Under the pieces are notes generated by a model. The model saw only the letters and a program-made list of their open reading frames with translations. It had not been told where the DNA came from and made no database searches. The position numbers were made by a program, and so were the translations under genes. Source: Hypoxylon rubiginosum (lineage: Eukaryota; Ascomycota; Sordariomycetes; Xylariales; Hypoxylaceae). Taken from it: a DNA stretch of 64,000 nucleotides. The stretch covers positions 2,294,001 to 2,358,000 of the forward strand of contig CADCXA010000027.1 of assembly GCA_902806565.1 (NCBI GenBank), read 5' to 3'. How positions within the stretch are numbered: the first letter of the stretch is position 1; the number at the start of each line of letters is the position of its first letter. This document shows, piece by piece, positions 1-9,126 of this stretch.

Positions 1-709
1 TAAATGGCTCTATAGTGCAAGAATGCGTCAAGTACGAAAGGTCCTAAAGAAACCTTTAGTGCGAAGGCGCCTGGAGGATGCTGGTATCACGTTGCAGTTT
101 AAGGAGGACGATAAAGATCCGGAAATTACTGACGTATCCGCTTTCCGGGACGAGCTTCTGGCCTTGTCGTTCCAACCCGCCTTCGGTAAATTCGACCTCG
201 AGGCGTTTAGGAAGCCAGGGGAAGGGCCTTGTAATATCAAGGACGTCTACAACGCAGACTGGATTGCCAGCTCTCTCGAACAGGCCTCCTCCCAGATAAA
301 AGACACGTCCCCTCGGCTATTTGCGTTCTTATCGGCACTCCTCGCTAACCAGCGAGTTGGGCGCAAAGCCATTAACGAGGGCAAAGGGGATGCTTCCTTT
401 CCAATTGCCAAGGCGTACATAATCATGGCGCTGTTCTTAGGTGCTTATGCGCATAATAGGTGTAACTTCCTACCCCAGAGTATCGGTATATACCTCTATC
501 ATAATAAGGTACAGAGTCGAGTAATAAACACCCTTGCTCGATTCGGTATATGTCCTGGTTATACGACTATTATGAAACTATTGGAACAGATGGCAGACCA
601 ATCAAGGGCACACCTTAGCAATCAGGATTCTATAGATACACCCACACAGGAACCCGTTGGTATGGTTGGTGTGGTTACTTCAGGCACTGTCCATGGCGGA
701 GGCGAGTAG
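1..709 (+). CDS. Truncated transposon-type protein, DUF6589-like N-terminal part (left edge cut)
   Basis: The reading frame is open from the window edge through an ATG at 23 to a TAG at 707-709, so the true start may lie outside. The first visible residues are basic (RKVLKKPLVRRR). Residues about 135-195 (from the ATG) contain a segment with NFLPQSIGIYLY and VINTLARFGICPGYTTIMKLL. This pattern of a short helix-rich block followed by a 'gene shut off / similar topology' signature is what I remember from the N-terminal part of fungal DUF6589 proteins, which are thought to be transposon-derived. The large C-terminal domain expected after it is absent: the frame ends in a Gly/Val-rich tail (VVTSGTVHGGGE) followed by non-coding sequence. 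I infer a truncated element relic. Family assignment is from memory and moderate; it could also be an unrelated orphan protein. Confidence 0.45.
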   Translation, partial: KWLYSARMRQVRKVLKKPLVRRRLEDAGITLQFKEDDKDPEITDVSAFRDELLALSFQPAFGKFDLEAFRKPGEGPCNIKDVYNADWIASSLEQASSQIKDTSPRLFAFLSALLANQRVGRKAINEGKGDASFPIAKAYIIMALFLGAYAHNRCNFLPQSIGIYLYHNKVQSRVINTLARFGICPGYTTIMKLLEQMADQSRAHLSNQDSIDTPTQEPVGMVGVVTSGTVHGGGE

Positions 710-948
710 TTCATTGGGATATTGACTGGACATGCGGTTGGTGCGTTGAGCACGAGGATAGGGGAGGGAACAGATAAAGGGGTCACTATGACTGGTCTCT
801 AACGTGAACGTACCCAGATGACTGGCTAGGTAGGTAGATATTAAATGAATTAAGGTCTAGTTAGACTAAGTATTCGACTGTTGTCAGTATGCTAATTACC
901 ACCAAGCGCCCGCCCTTCCCCCTTCGCTCTTAACCGTCCGAGCGACTA

Positions 949-1569
949 CTACAAGAAGACCCTCTGGACCTTCACCGACACGCAGCTGGGGTTCTGCGGT
1001 TTCTGGTTCCCCAAGACGTACTGCAGCGCGGTGTAGTCGTAGCCCTGCCAGTAGGTGGTGCAGATGGCCCAGCGGTCGGTCAGGTAGGTGACGTAGTTCT
1101 CGAAGGGCTCGGGCGGGGAGAGGGTGTCGTCGATGTTGGCCTGGACGGCGAGGAGGCCGTCGTCGGTGAAGGCGATGGGCTGCGCGCCGGTGACGGCGGG
1201 CCAGATGAGCGGGAACGCGAGGTTGGACGCCTCGTTGTACATGAAGGTCATGGCGGTGCTCTGGGTGAACTCGGGGATGCCGCCCGTGAAGGTCCAGGTC
1301 AGCAGGCCGGCCGGCAGGTACGCCGGGTCGGTGGGCGGCTCGGCCGTGCCGTTGAAGTAGAAGGTCAGGAACTGCGGGGTCGAGATGTTGGCGAAGACGC
1401 AGAAGGACTCCACCGCCGCGCCCGAGTGGCACGCCCCGAGCTGGAGGCCGTCCAGCGTGCTGTTCTCGCTCGACAGCACGAGGTGGAAGGGCGCCGATTG
1501 GTTCAGGTACTCGGTTTGCGCCAACGCGAGGCCGAAGGCGGCCGCCATGGTGAAGAGGGCGCGAACCAT
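949..1569 (-). CDS. Small secreted protein of unknown function
   Basis: Single-exon gene of 206 residues. The ATG at 1569 starts a classic signal peptide (MVRALFTMAAAFGLALA) with a likely cleavage before QTEY. The mature part has several Asn-X-Ser/Thr sites (NQS, NST, NIS, NGT) and about six cysteines, as expected for an extracellular protein. The frame is open further upstream, to about 1770, but that extension has no signal-like character and overlaps the TATA-like box at 1682-1689, so the inner ATG is preferred. Codons are strongly G/C-ended, unlike the flanking DNA. I recognise the general look of ascomycete cell-wall or secreted proteins (FHLVLSSENSTLDGLQLGACHSGAA) but cannot name a function. 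Confidence 0.8.
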   Translation of the reverse strand: MVRALFTMAAAFGLALAQTEYLNQSAPFHLVLSSENSTLDGLQLGACHSGAAVESFCVFANISTPQFLTFYFNGTAEPPTDPAYLPAGLLTWTFTGGIPEFTQSTAMTFMYNEASNLAFPLIWPAVTGAQPIAFTDDGLLAVQANIDDTLSPPEPFENYVTYLTDRWAICTTYWQGYDYTALQYVLGNQKPQNPSCVSVKVQRVFL

Positions 1570-1681
1570 ATTTGTTGCGGTGTATGTTAGGCTGAGGCGG
1601 TCGGATGATGAGCAGCTTTGATGTTGTTGGATGGACCGGTCGTGACAATGAAAGACGAAAGTATCATGGTGGGTTGTCCAG

Positions 1682-1689
1682 TATTTATA
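1682..1689 (-). promoter_or_regulatory. TATA-like box of the secreted-protein gene
   Basis: On the minus strand the octamer reads TATAAATA, about 115 nt upstream of the ATG at 1569. Position and sequence fit a core promoter giving a short leader. No other core element was identified. Confidence 0.45.
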
Positions 1690-2726
1690 CATATCAAGTC
1701 CCTGCTGTTTGCTAAGACGAATCGAATAGGCTACTTCTCCAAGCCGGCCTGCTCTGTCTCTTGTTACCATTGCTACTCTTCATTTGGTCGGCGTCGAGGG
1801 AATTGATGGAATACGAGATTCTCGAGGCTACGCCGGGTAATCCAACAATCCCCATGGGAGCCGGCCGACGATATACGAGGTTCCAGGGCGCCATGTCACT
1901 TTGGACGATCGTGCGGGCGTCGGTTCGATTGGTCGCATCGCTCTCGTTGTCAATTCCTTTTTGGGCGTCATGTCGCGTTCACCCCCCTTTATCTGGAAAA
2001 TCTCAAATCTTTATATGACGTACGAGGCGACACGGGGCGGTAACACGACATATATATCTTCTATCATACGATACTGCAGTTCTAGTTTTTAGACGTGCTG
2101 AATGATTATCGCGACATTTTTCAGCTCGAAGATACTCCCTGAGTTCCGTGCTTATCATCTTTAACACCTAGGTTAGGTAAAAGACCTCTTTTCCCATGAC
2201 AATATTCAGTCAGCACGGATTGTCCGGGAAAAGGGTCGTTCCAGCCATTCTCATGGGGAAGAGGATTTCCTAATTCATAGTTGAATTTTGATGATCTCAT
2301 CCTCATCTTCAGTTCGACTACGAGATACAGTCAGAAAGGCTAGGACTCTGTATAGCAAGGGTGTAACTTGAGAAATTAGGTCAAATGATAAAGGGACTCC
2401 GGCAAGGTGGTATTGGGATGTTTCTGATAATGATAATGCAGGGTAGGTAGCAATACGATGCTTCCAAAATCAGCCGCAGCACTTCACGGTCAAATAGTTG
2501 TGCCGACATATTGCTAATTATTTCCGATTTGGACAACCTTCGTCCCTAGGTATTTACGATGTTGCAATCCTCGGTGACATAAATTCGGCGCACGAGTTCA
2601 CGTTCTGAAATATGGCCGTTCAAATGAAAAGCAGTTCGACCGAAAAGGCGGAACGCAAGACACCTAACCCCTGAACCGAGGTCCTCGGACTTGTCCAGCA
2701 GTAACCGTGTTGGATTGACTACCTAT
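1690..2726. other. Intergenic, no gene recognised
   Basis: About 1 kb between the promoter of the secreted-protein gene and the 3' end of the F-box-like gene. Only short, stop-interrupted frames are present. No tRNA boxes, terminal repeats or tandem repeats stood out. Confidence 0.5.
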
Positions 2727-4253
2727 CTACCCACGCAGGTGTCTAAGAATCCCGAGTTCTCTTCCTGGCTTAATAGCACGACCTTTTGGTCCGCGAACAA
2801 GGTCCTCCGGGGATATCACAAAGCGCCACCCCCGAAAACGAAAGTTCCTGTGGAATGCCGCAACGGGATAGTTATTGAGTCGTTGCGGGCGAGGCCCAGA
2901 CTCAAGTTCCAGCACCGGCTGCTTCGGCGGATTGCCATTAGGGCAGTGGGCGATCTTCCACTCGTGTCCCGCTGCCGTGTCGAACCAGGCTTTCCGAACC
3001 TGTCTCCCCATGCCGCGCGTGGACTTGGGCTTGCGCGCACCGGTCTTGGCCCAGACCAGGGCCCACCCGCTGTCCAGGAACGTCTCCGCGTTCTGCGTGC
3101 CGAGCCACCATATCCCGCTCTCGGTTTCGAGCCACGGGTGTCCGTATTCGGACGACAGCCACCAGTGGCCCGTTGTCGAGCTGAGAAATTCCGAGCCTTT
3201 GGACGAGAGCCAGTTATTCCCATCTTGGGTCGCTACCCACTTCGAGAATATGAGCCACCAGGTGGGTGTACCATTCGCAAGCCATTGCTTGCCCTCCAGA
3301 CTGTCTAGGAAGCCCCGTCGTATCATGCGTCGCTGCTGTTCGCGTCTCATCAGGTGGGCCGAAATCACTTCCATCATGTAATTATCAGAGCGAAATACAT
3401 TTAAATCCTTGCTGTTTGGGTTTTCAATTTTGTCCAGCTTGGATATGTAGTCGTCGTCGTTGTCGCCGTCATCTGGGATATCATTGATTTGGAAGGACCC
3501 GATCTCTATCATGTCCTCTGGCTGGACGCCTTTTCGATACTCGCCCACAAGGATGACAAGTTCCTCAAGCTTTGAGAGTTCATGCCATACAAACTGCGGG
3601 GCCAACAAGTCTCCGGTAGTATGTTCGTTGTCTCCAGGTATGGCATCGTATAGATCACTGAGCCGGACGACGCAGGTACGGATCTCATGCAGGTAGGGAT
3701 ACGAAGAGTCGACGTTCGCAGTGCCATCGAAGAAAAACCAGTCGACTTGTCTTCTCACGGAGGGTGTTTTGCCGGGGTTTAGTTCGACTTGGAATACTTT
3801 GTCACCCCAATTCTCTCGTCTCTTCTTGGCCTTAGGGCTAAGATGATCACCCAGGAGCCGCAGATCCAAGTTTTGGTTGCAGCTGAGGCCCTGTCGTAGC
3901 CTGGTAGATTGATACCACTCCCTGTTGACATAAATTTCCCGATTGTTTCCGTTGAAGCTGACGAATTTTCCTTCTTTGATTTTAAAGTGAACCCAGCCGG
4001 GCGACGACCGAACCATGTCGAAGATGATATCCTTTATATCGTATGGCAAGTCATCGAAAGTTAGCCGACCTGGTTTTCGCTTTTTGCGAAAGGGACCATC
4101 ACGGGACTTGCGACCGCGCTGCATCTTTCTTAGCTTGATGGTCGTCTTCACCTCGGTCAGCGCATCAGAGAAAAGGCTTGTTTTCTCATATTCGTCTTCC
4201 CTGAAAGCCCATCGGACAGACTCGGCCGTATCTCCTATAATCCTTCGCACCAT
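2727..4253 (-). CDS. F-box-like protein with Trp-rich nonapeptide repeats
   Basis: Intronless gene of 508 residues with ATG at 4253. The N-terminus is basic (RGRKSRDGPFRKKRKPGR, about 46-63). It is followed by LTFDDLPYDIKDIIFDMV (64-81), which resembles the first helices of an F-box. Residues 170-240 look like the variable fungal F-box-associated region. Residues 315-401 carry an array in which W/F-L recurs every nine residues (315, 324, 333, then 339, 348, 356, 365, 374, 383, 392, 401), roughly W-L-x-S/T-x-x-G-x-x. The tail is rich in Arg, Pro and Trp. F-box proteins usually recruit substrates to SCF ubiquitin ligases, but the motif is weak here, so the role is inferred only. The array suggests a binding surface. 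Fungi have other proteins with WL-type nonapeptides, as far as I recall. Confidence 0.8.
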   Translation of the reverse strand: MVRRIIGDTAESVRWAFREDEYEKTSLFSDALTEVKTTIKLRKMQRGRKSRDGPFRKKRKPGRLTFDDLPYDIKDIIFDMVRSSPGWVHFKIKEGKFVSFNGNNREIYVNREWYQSTRLRQGLSCNQNLDLRLLGDHLSPKAKKRRENWGDKVFQVELNPGKTPSVRRQVDWFFFDGTANVDSSYPYLHEIRTCVVRLSDLYDAIPGDNEHTTGDLLAPQFVWHELSKLEELVILVGEYRKGVQPEDMIEIGSFQINDIPDDGDNDDDYISKLDKIENPNSKDLNVFRSDNYMMEVISAHLMRREQQRRMIRRGFLDSLEGKQWLANGTPTWWLIFSKWVATQDGNNWLSSKGSEFLSSTTGHWWLSSEYGHPWLETESGIWWLGTQNAETFLDSGWALVWAKTGARKPKSTRGMGRQVRKAWFDTAAGHEWKIAHCPNGNPPKQPVLELESGPRPQRLNNYPVAAFHRNFRFRGWRFVISPEDLVRGPKGRAIKPGRELGILRHLRG

Positions 4254-5700
4254 AGTGCATTCGTCTCCCCCCCGAGGGGATAACTATTAGTTGAGGGTGA
4301 AAATAATGAGAGTTAAAGGCAAGTCGACCGGTTGCCTTACGACAGTATGTGAAAAGAAGGTATCGAATATGAGCAAAGAAGGTAAAAGGTCATACTTCAA
4401 GCTATTAGGCCCGCTTTATATGTACCTAAGGTAAGTTGTTTGATACCTTAGGTACCTAGGAGGTAGGTGTTATACACGGGCCAACCCTTGACGCTAAAAG
4501 TGAGGTGCCCGATGGTGAAGTGAGATGCTGATAGTAGAGCATACATCCCGTGACAACATCCCCACCACGCATGAGATAATTGAATCATGGGCCCTGTCAT
4601 TTAGATTCAATATTGCATACATCATTCACGCGAATCACTGGAATGTCATACTAGCTGAGTTGAGCTGACAATTCGGTACAACCTAAGAGATTGAATAAAG
4701 GCAAAATAGTCGCCGGTATATCCCAACTAGCGAGTAAGAGGTGACAAACAATACAGTCCGGATACTTAAAGGGATTGAAGGTCGCTCGCGCCCCAACACG
4801 ATCCTAGTCACAATTGGTGAATATACCTTGATGGTTTTACAAACATGCTACTATTATTTGCGGAATATCTAAGCATCTAATCTACCTCCCTACCTAGTAT
4901 ACAATCAACAGCTAGGTCTATGAGAAAGGCTACCTATTGGGAACCATCTGGATTGCTAGACCTCTGGGCGCTACTGTAAACTGTCTACTTCTCAAGAATT
5001 TTAGTCCGATTTTCATATAAATTTAGTTGAACCGCGGTTACCTTGCCTAGGGGGTCGAACTGTAGATTAATCTCACGAAAAGACACTTTGCTAGGAAATA
5101 AATAAATAATACTGTTTGAAAATAACCCAGTCAACAAGTCGCGACAAGCTAGCAATCACGGCAAAGAGAAGACTTGAAATTCATCGTCATATTTTGTCCC
5201 TCGAAGAGGCAGAGCCTGGGCTCTAGCTGTAGAACTCTAGCGACGAAAAACTCTCAGACAAAACTCCTGCCAAGCACGAATGCTGCTGCAATGCGTATGC
5301 GGATATTTCGAAGACGAAGAAAAATTTAGGGGTATACCCTCCTCAAATCAAAGCCAAGTCCCTTATGTCCGAGCCATGCGTTATCATAACCTTCGTCATA
5401 CAATAGTAGCCATCTGGGCCAACCAAGAAATACGATTGCAATTAGCAGCGAGTGGGTAGGTAAACTGCCCCTTCTACGCTGCTATTGAATAAACCTCCTC
5501 GCCAGTCAAAGGACCCGACACATGTGTGTCAAATATGATCCCTAACCTTCCTGTGTCTCATCGTGACCCGAGTGCGATAAAAGATTTGTGCGGGGCGGCG
5601 GTGTCGCTTTCGGCTCATCCTCCATTCCTATTCATATTTCAGTAACCAATTTATCAGTATCCCCGCGAACCCCAGATAAAAGCCCCGGAGGGATATCGTG
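4254..5700. other. Gene-free spacer
   Basis: About 1.4 kb between two minus-strand genes. It is rather AT-rich, with short frames only. At 4440-4470 it holds a cluster of the dispersed CCTAGG/AGGTAGG motif seen elsewhere in this window. The stretch beyond the 5' end of the F-box-like gene presumably holds its promoter. No gene or RNA is supported. Confidence 0.5.
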
Positions 5701-7086
5701 TCATCGGACGACTCCAACCCTACCTTCCTCTAAACACCTGCGCTTCGCCAATAGCCCGCTCGGGAAATCGGCAGAGTCGCGATCCTCGGAGAAGCTCTTG
5801 TTAAAAACTTCTGAGAGGACCTTCCTCTTTGGCGGTGTCATTCGCGGCGGCGTATTCGGGTTTCGCAAAAGTCCTACGGAGGGCCACGAGGAGAGGGAAA
5901 CCGCATCTATTTCTTTGTCGAGTATATTGCTGTCACTCTCGTCGACGTCGAATGTTTCTATGCGGGTGAGATCCACGTCGCCAACGATATCCCTGCCTAG
6001 GGCCTGTCCAAGGCGTTCCTTGAGGCCTAAAACCGGCCATACCGGCACGTGCCGATATTCGACTGTAATCTTCGGATCTCCGGGCGGTGCTTTATCAGGA
6101 TACCGAAACAGGTTTAAGAACGCCGTGGATATGACAGCTGTATAGACGATAAAGGATGCGTCATCTCTGGATATTGTGATGACACTGACCCGGATGTCTT
6201 TCGGCGCGAAGCCGAGTCCCGTGAACATGCCTGCGTATACGTGCTGTTGGGCCATTGCTATCATTGTGGCGAGTATGTACTGATCTTCATCGGGATTTTC
6301 GGGGATTAGCTTGCGCGAGCGAATCTGCTGGAGACGATGGATAACATGGTTGAATGATCCGTCAGGGAATGGCAGTATTCGAAAGCAGTTTCTCCTCATG
6401 AAATTGAGATGGGTGCGGCTGATATAAGCCAGTACAGGCGTGTTGTAGGGGGCCATTATGCGTGTGAATCTTCCTATTGCTAAGCTTTCTGCTAAGCTCG
6501 AGGTAGAGGCGGTAGCCGAGTCGAAGGAGCGCAAGCCACTCCCGCATTTCCACATGGCCTGGCAACGGATCGCGTTACTATAGCGATCGCTTCCACAGCG
6601 CATGGTAAGCTCGCCTGTCGTTCGGGAGAGTCGGTCGGGATATAGTACCTCCAACAAAGCCTGAATAGAGTTACTCTGTTGAAGATGGCTACTGCCCTCC
6701 ATCATCATAGTGTCTAAGTACCCAATGATCTCCATTAGTTTGTGCGGTGTCTCAGGTCGGGCCGTTCGTGGTGAGAGGGACTTTGTTATTGTTGGTGTTG
6801 GAGTGTTCTGCGGAGGCAGTTGTACAAAGCGTCCAAGTAGGCGTGTGTGCTGGTCGGTCCAGCAAAAGGGCGGAACGTAGAGGGCAGATCCAGAGGAGTC
6901 GTGGAGTATGTCGTAGAGGGAGCCGACCTCTACTGACTTGATCTTGCGGCATTGGAACTTGCGGCGCTTATTCTTACTGCTAGGTGCAGGGCTGTCGCAG
7001 TCTGTATCCGTCTCCGTATTCATCTCCGCCTCCCTTAGTTTCACCGTGCTCTGTCTCTTGGACGCCATTGTGATTGTGTGTCGCAT
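5701..7086 (-). CDS. Conserved fungal protein of unknown function
   Basis: Single-exon frame. ATG candidates are at 7086 (MRHTITMASK) and 7068 (MASKRQST); the more upstream 7104 codon is GTG and unlikely. It gives about 455-461 residues. Residues about 30-60 contain a basic, likely nuclear-localisation stretch (SSKNKRRKFQCRKIKS). The middle (about 215-345) has a well-formed globular segment including APYNTPVLAYISRTHLNFM, FRILPFPDGSFNHVI and PDEDQYILATMIAMAQQH. The C-terminal 70 residues are low-complexity with several RKR/KRK patches (PPKRKVL, AKRRCLEE). I recognise the central block as a recurring pattern in hypothetical ascomycete proteins, but know no activity for it. The C-terminus is rich in Asp/Ser. 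Confidence 0.75.
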   Translation of the reverse strand: MRHTITMASKRQSTVKLREAEMNTETDTDCDSPAPSSKNKRRKFQCRKIKSVEVGSLYDILHDSSGSALYVPPFCWTDQHTRLLGRFVQLPPQNTPTPTITKSLSPRTARPETPHKLMEIIGYLDTMMMEGSSHLQQSNSIQALLEVLYPDRLSRTTGELTMRCGSDRYSNAIRCQAMWKCGSGLRSFDSATASTSSLAESLAIGRFTRIMAPYNTPVLAYISRTHLNFMRRNCFRILPFPDGSFNHVIHRLQQIRSRKLIPENPDEDQYILATMIAMAQQHVYAGMFTGLGFAPKDIRVSVITISRDDASFIVYTAVISTAFLNLFRYPDKAPPGDPKITVEYRHVPVWPVLGLKERLGQALGRDIVGDVDLTRIETFDVDESDSNILDKEIDAVSLSSWPSVGLLRNPNTPPRMTPPKRKVLSEVFNKSFSEDRDSADFPSGLLAKRRCLEEGRVGVVR

Positions 7087-8069
7087 ACGTGAACTAAAAG
7101 GCACGCAAAGTTAGCACATTTCACAGTATGCTGACGAATAAGAATCTAAGGGACTGACCTATCTAAGGTTCTATGAAATTGATTCAAGTGTAGTAGGGCG
7201 TAAAAGATAGTAATAGCAAGTGCGCTTTCGGAAAGATGTCTGGGGAATGGAATGCGACGCGGTGTATGGATGCGCCACGAAGGTGTAGCTGTTTAAATCA
7301 ATCGGTAGGACAGGGTTCAGAGTTAACGCCACCCAGAAAGATGAGTTTGATTTTAACAAGGGGAGGATGATGTGGGTGATGTGGAATATGTGACGGTTCT
7401 GATACCGGGCGGCAATATGAGTGACGGGAGTGGACAGAGACGGGAAGGACGAAAGACGCGACGTGGAGGGGGCTTGCCGCAAACAGACGTGGGCTGAGCT
7501 GTCAATTTGAATGCGATCGGGACACCACATTTGCGCGAATTCAGGTGACCTTGTAATACCACCTAAAGGGGTTAGGGCTAGGCTCCAGCTGTTGGGATGG
7601 AGTGACGCCACCACCGCCACATCGAATATCTACCAATCAGAACTTGTAGAAGACAATCCCAATCAAGATCAGATGCCAAGACCGTACTAAGCCGTGGTGG
7701 ATGCGAGTCATCGAGTCTAGCGCCATCATCCATTTTTAGCAGGCAGTCCCGTGATTCCATGGGACCCCTTGAAAACTGGTGGGGCAAAGAATCAAGGAAT
7801 CAGGGGTGCCTACGAAGTATCTCCTCCGGTATTTATCCGAAGAAAAGTGACGTTCCAGGCTCCTCGCTTAGGTAACCTAACAGAGCTTGGAGACGGTTTG
7901 AGAGACGTCAGCCGCAGCTTCACCTGAGCCTTGCCTTGCCTAAGCCCCTCCAACAGAAGCACGAGAGCTTCCCCTCCAAGGAGCTCTCCACGAATTACTT
8001 ATCCATATCCAATTACCAAAATACTTCTGTTGAGTTATCACCGACTCTTCTCGGTGAACCCTCGACAAG
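7087..8069. other. Divergent promoter region
   Basis: About 1 kb between the start of the minus-strand unknown gene and the start of ARPC3. Minus-strand frames such as 7171-7620 lack a recognisable domain and show no clear codon bias, so I treat this as regulatory and leader sequence for two divergent genes. Confidence 0.5.
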
Positions 8070-8825
8070 ATGCCGGTATGCATATCCAAACCAATGCCTC
8101 CTACTCGGCATCCTCCTCCTCCTTCTCCTCCCCTTCCCCTAAGCCCAAGCCCGACTAACACGCAGAAAACCGCAGGCCTACAACTCCATGTTCAACAACG
8201 ACCCCAACGTCCCACGCCTGGTCGGGAACTTCCCCTTACTCCCCCTGCGCACCAAGACGCGCGGCCCGGCCTACGTGCTGCCGCAGTCCAACCCGCCCGT
8301 GCCCGCGGGCGAGAGCCCGGACCCGGACGCCGAGTCGTACGACATCCTCGACGAGGTGCTCTCCCTCTTCCGCGCCAACACCTTCTTCCGCAACTTCGAG
8401 ATCCAGGGCCCCGCCGACCGCCTCCTCGTCTACGGCATCCTCTTCGTCAGCGAGTGCCTCGGCAAGATCCGACCCCACCACTCCCTCCGCGACGCCACCA
8501 AGGACGTCCTCAACACCGCCCTCGACCTCAACTTCGCTATCCCGGGTGACCCCGCGTTCCCCCTTAACCAGGTGCGTCATATATATTTACTTGGATCTAT
8601 CACACCCTGTGATCCATGAACTTTGGCTAACCCGGACACGTATAGATCTACGAACCTCCTCGGGACAGACAGGATGCGGAGCAGCTACGGCAATACCTGT
8701 CGCAGGTGCGGCAGGAGCTAGCCTCTCGGTTATTAGCAAGGGTCTACGAAGAAGACGGAGACGGGAAGCCGAGCAAGTGGTGGTTAAGTTTTACCAAGAG
8801 AAAGTTCATGGGCAAGGCACTATAA
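8070..8825 (+). CDS. arc18: Actin-related protein 2/3 complex subunit 3 (p21-Arc)
   Basis: Three exons: 8070-8075, 8176-8571 and 8646-8825. They encode 193 residues beginning MPAYNSMFNNDP. Exon 1 carries only ATG CCG, then a 100-bp intron (GTATGC..CGCAG) with a pyrimidine-rich stretch. Without this split the conserved start PAYNS would be lost. The second intron (GTGCGT..TATAG) is phase 0, and exon 3 supplies IYEPPRDRQDAEQLRQYLSQ and the C-terminus WWLSFTKRKFMGKAL. Length and sequence fit the ARPC3 family. The protein is a structural subunit of the Arp2/3 complex, which nucleates branched actin filaments at endocytic sites and hyphal tips. It is divergent from the upstream unknown gene and convergent with TRM6. 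Confidence 0.95.
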
Positions 8826-9126
8826 GGGAAAGCGGCCACCATACGGCAATACACTTATGCGATCTACGATAAATGCGTTACTTGTTCTTGAAGAAGATGA
8901 GAAAGGCCTTATAAAGCTGTCGAAGCGTATTATGAATTTTAGTAGCAGCCCATTGCTGGGAACAAAAATGCATTGTTAAGGGGGTATCTGTACCAGGTCT
9001 ACATGGCTAGCGAGATGACTAGACTGGAGCTAGCCAATGCTAGAAAATCGATCTTGATTCCCATAATCACCTAGATATAGTGCCTTTTAACGCCGACGAA
9101 TGCAATATATTTTTTTCTCCCAGTCA

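Noticed and set aside
896..1648. 250-residue Arg/Pro/His-rich ORF on the minus strand
   Set aside because: It overlaps the secreted-protein gene in another frame; composition is that of a GC-rich shadow.
2691..3308. 205-residue plus-strand ORF
   Set aside because: Antisense to the F-box-like gene; no domain, and the opposite frame has the recognisable repeat.
7171..7620. 149-residue minus-strand ORF between two divergent genes
   Set aside because: No domain, mixed Ser/Pro/Thr composition and no conserved features; likely leader or promoter DNA.
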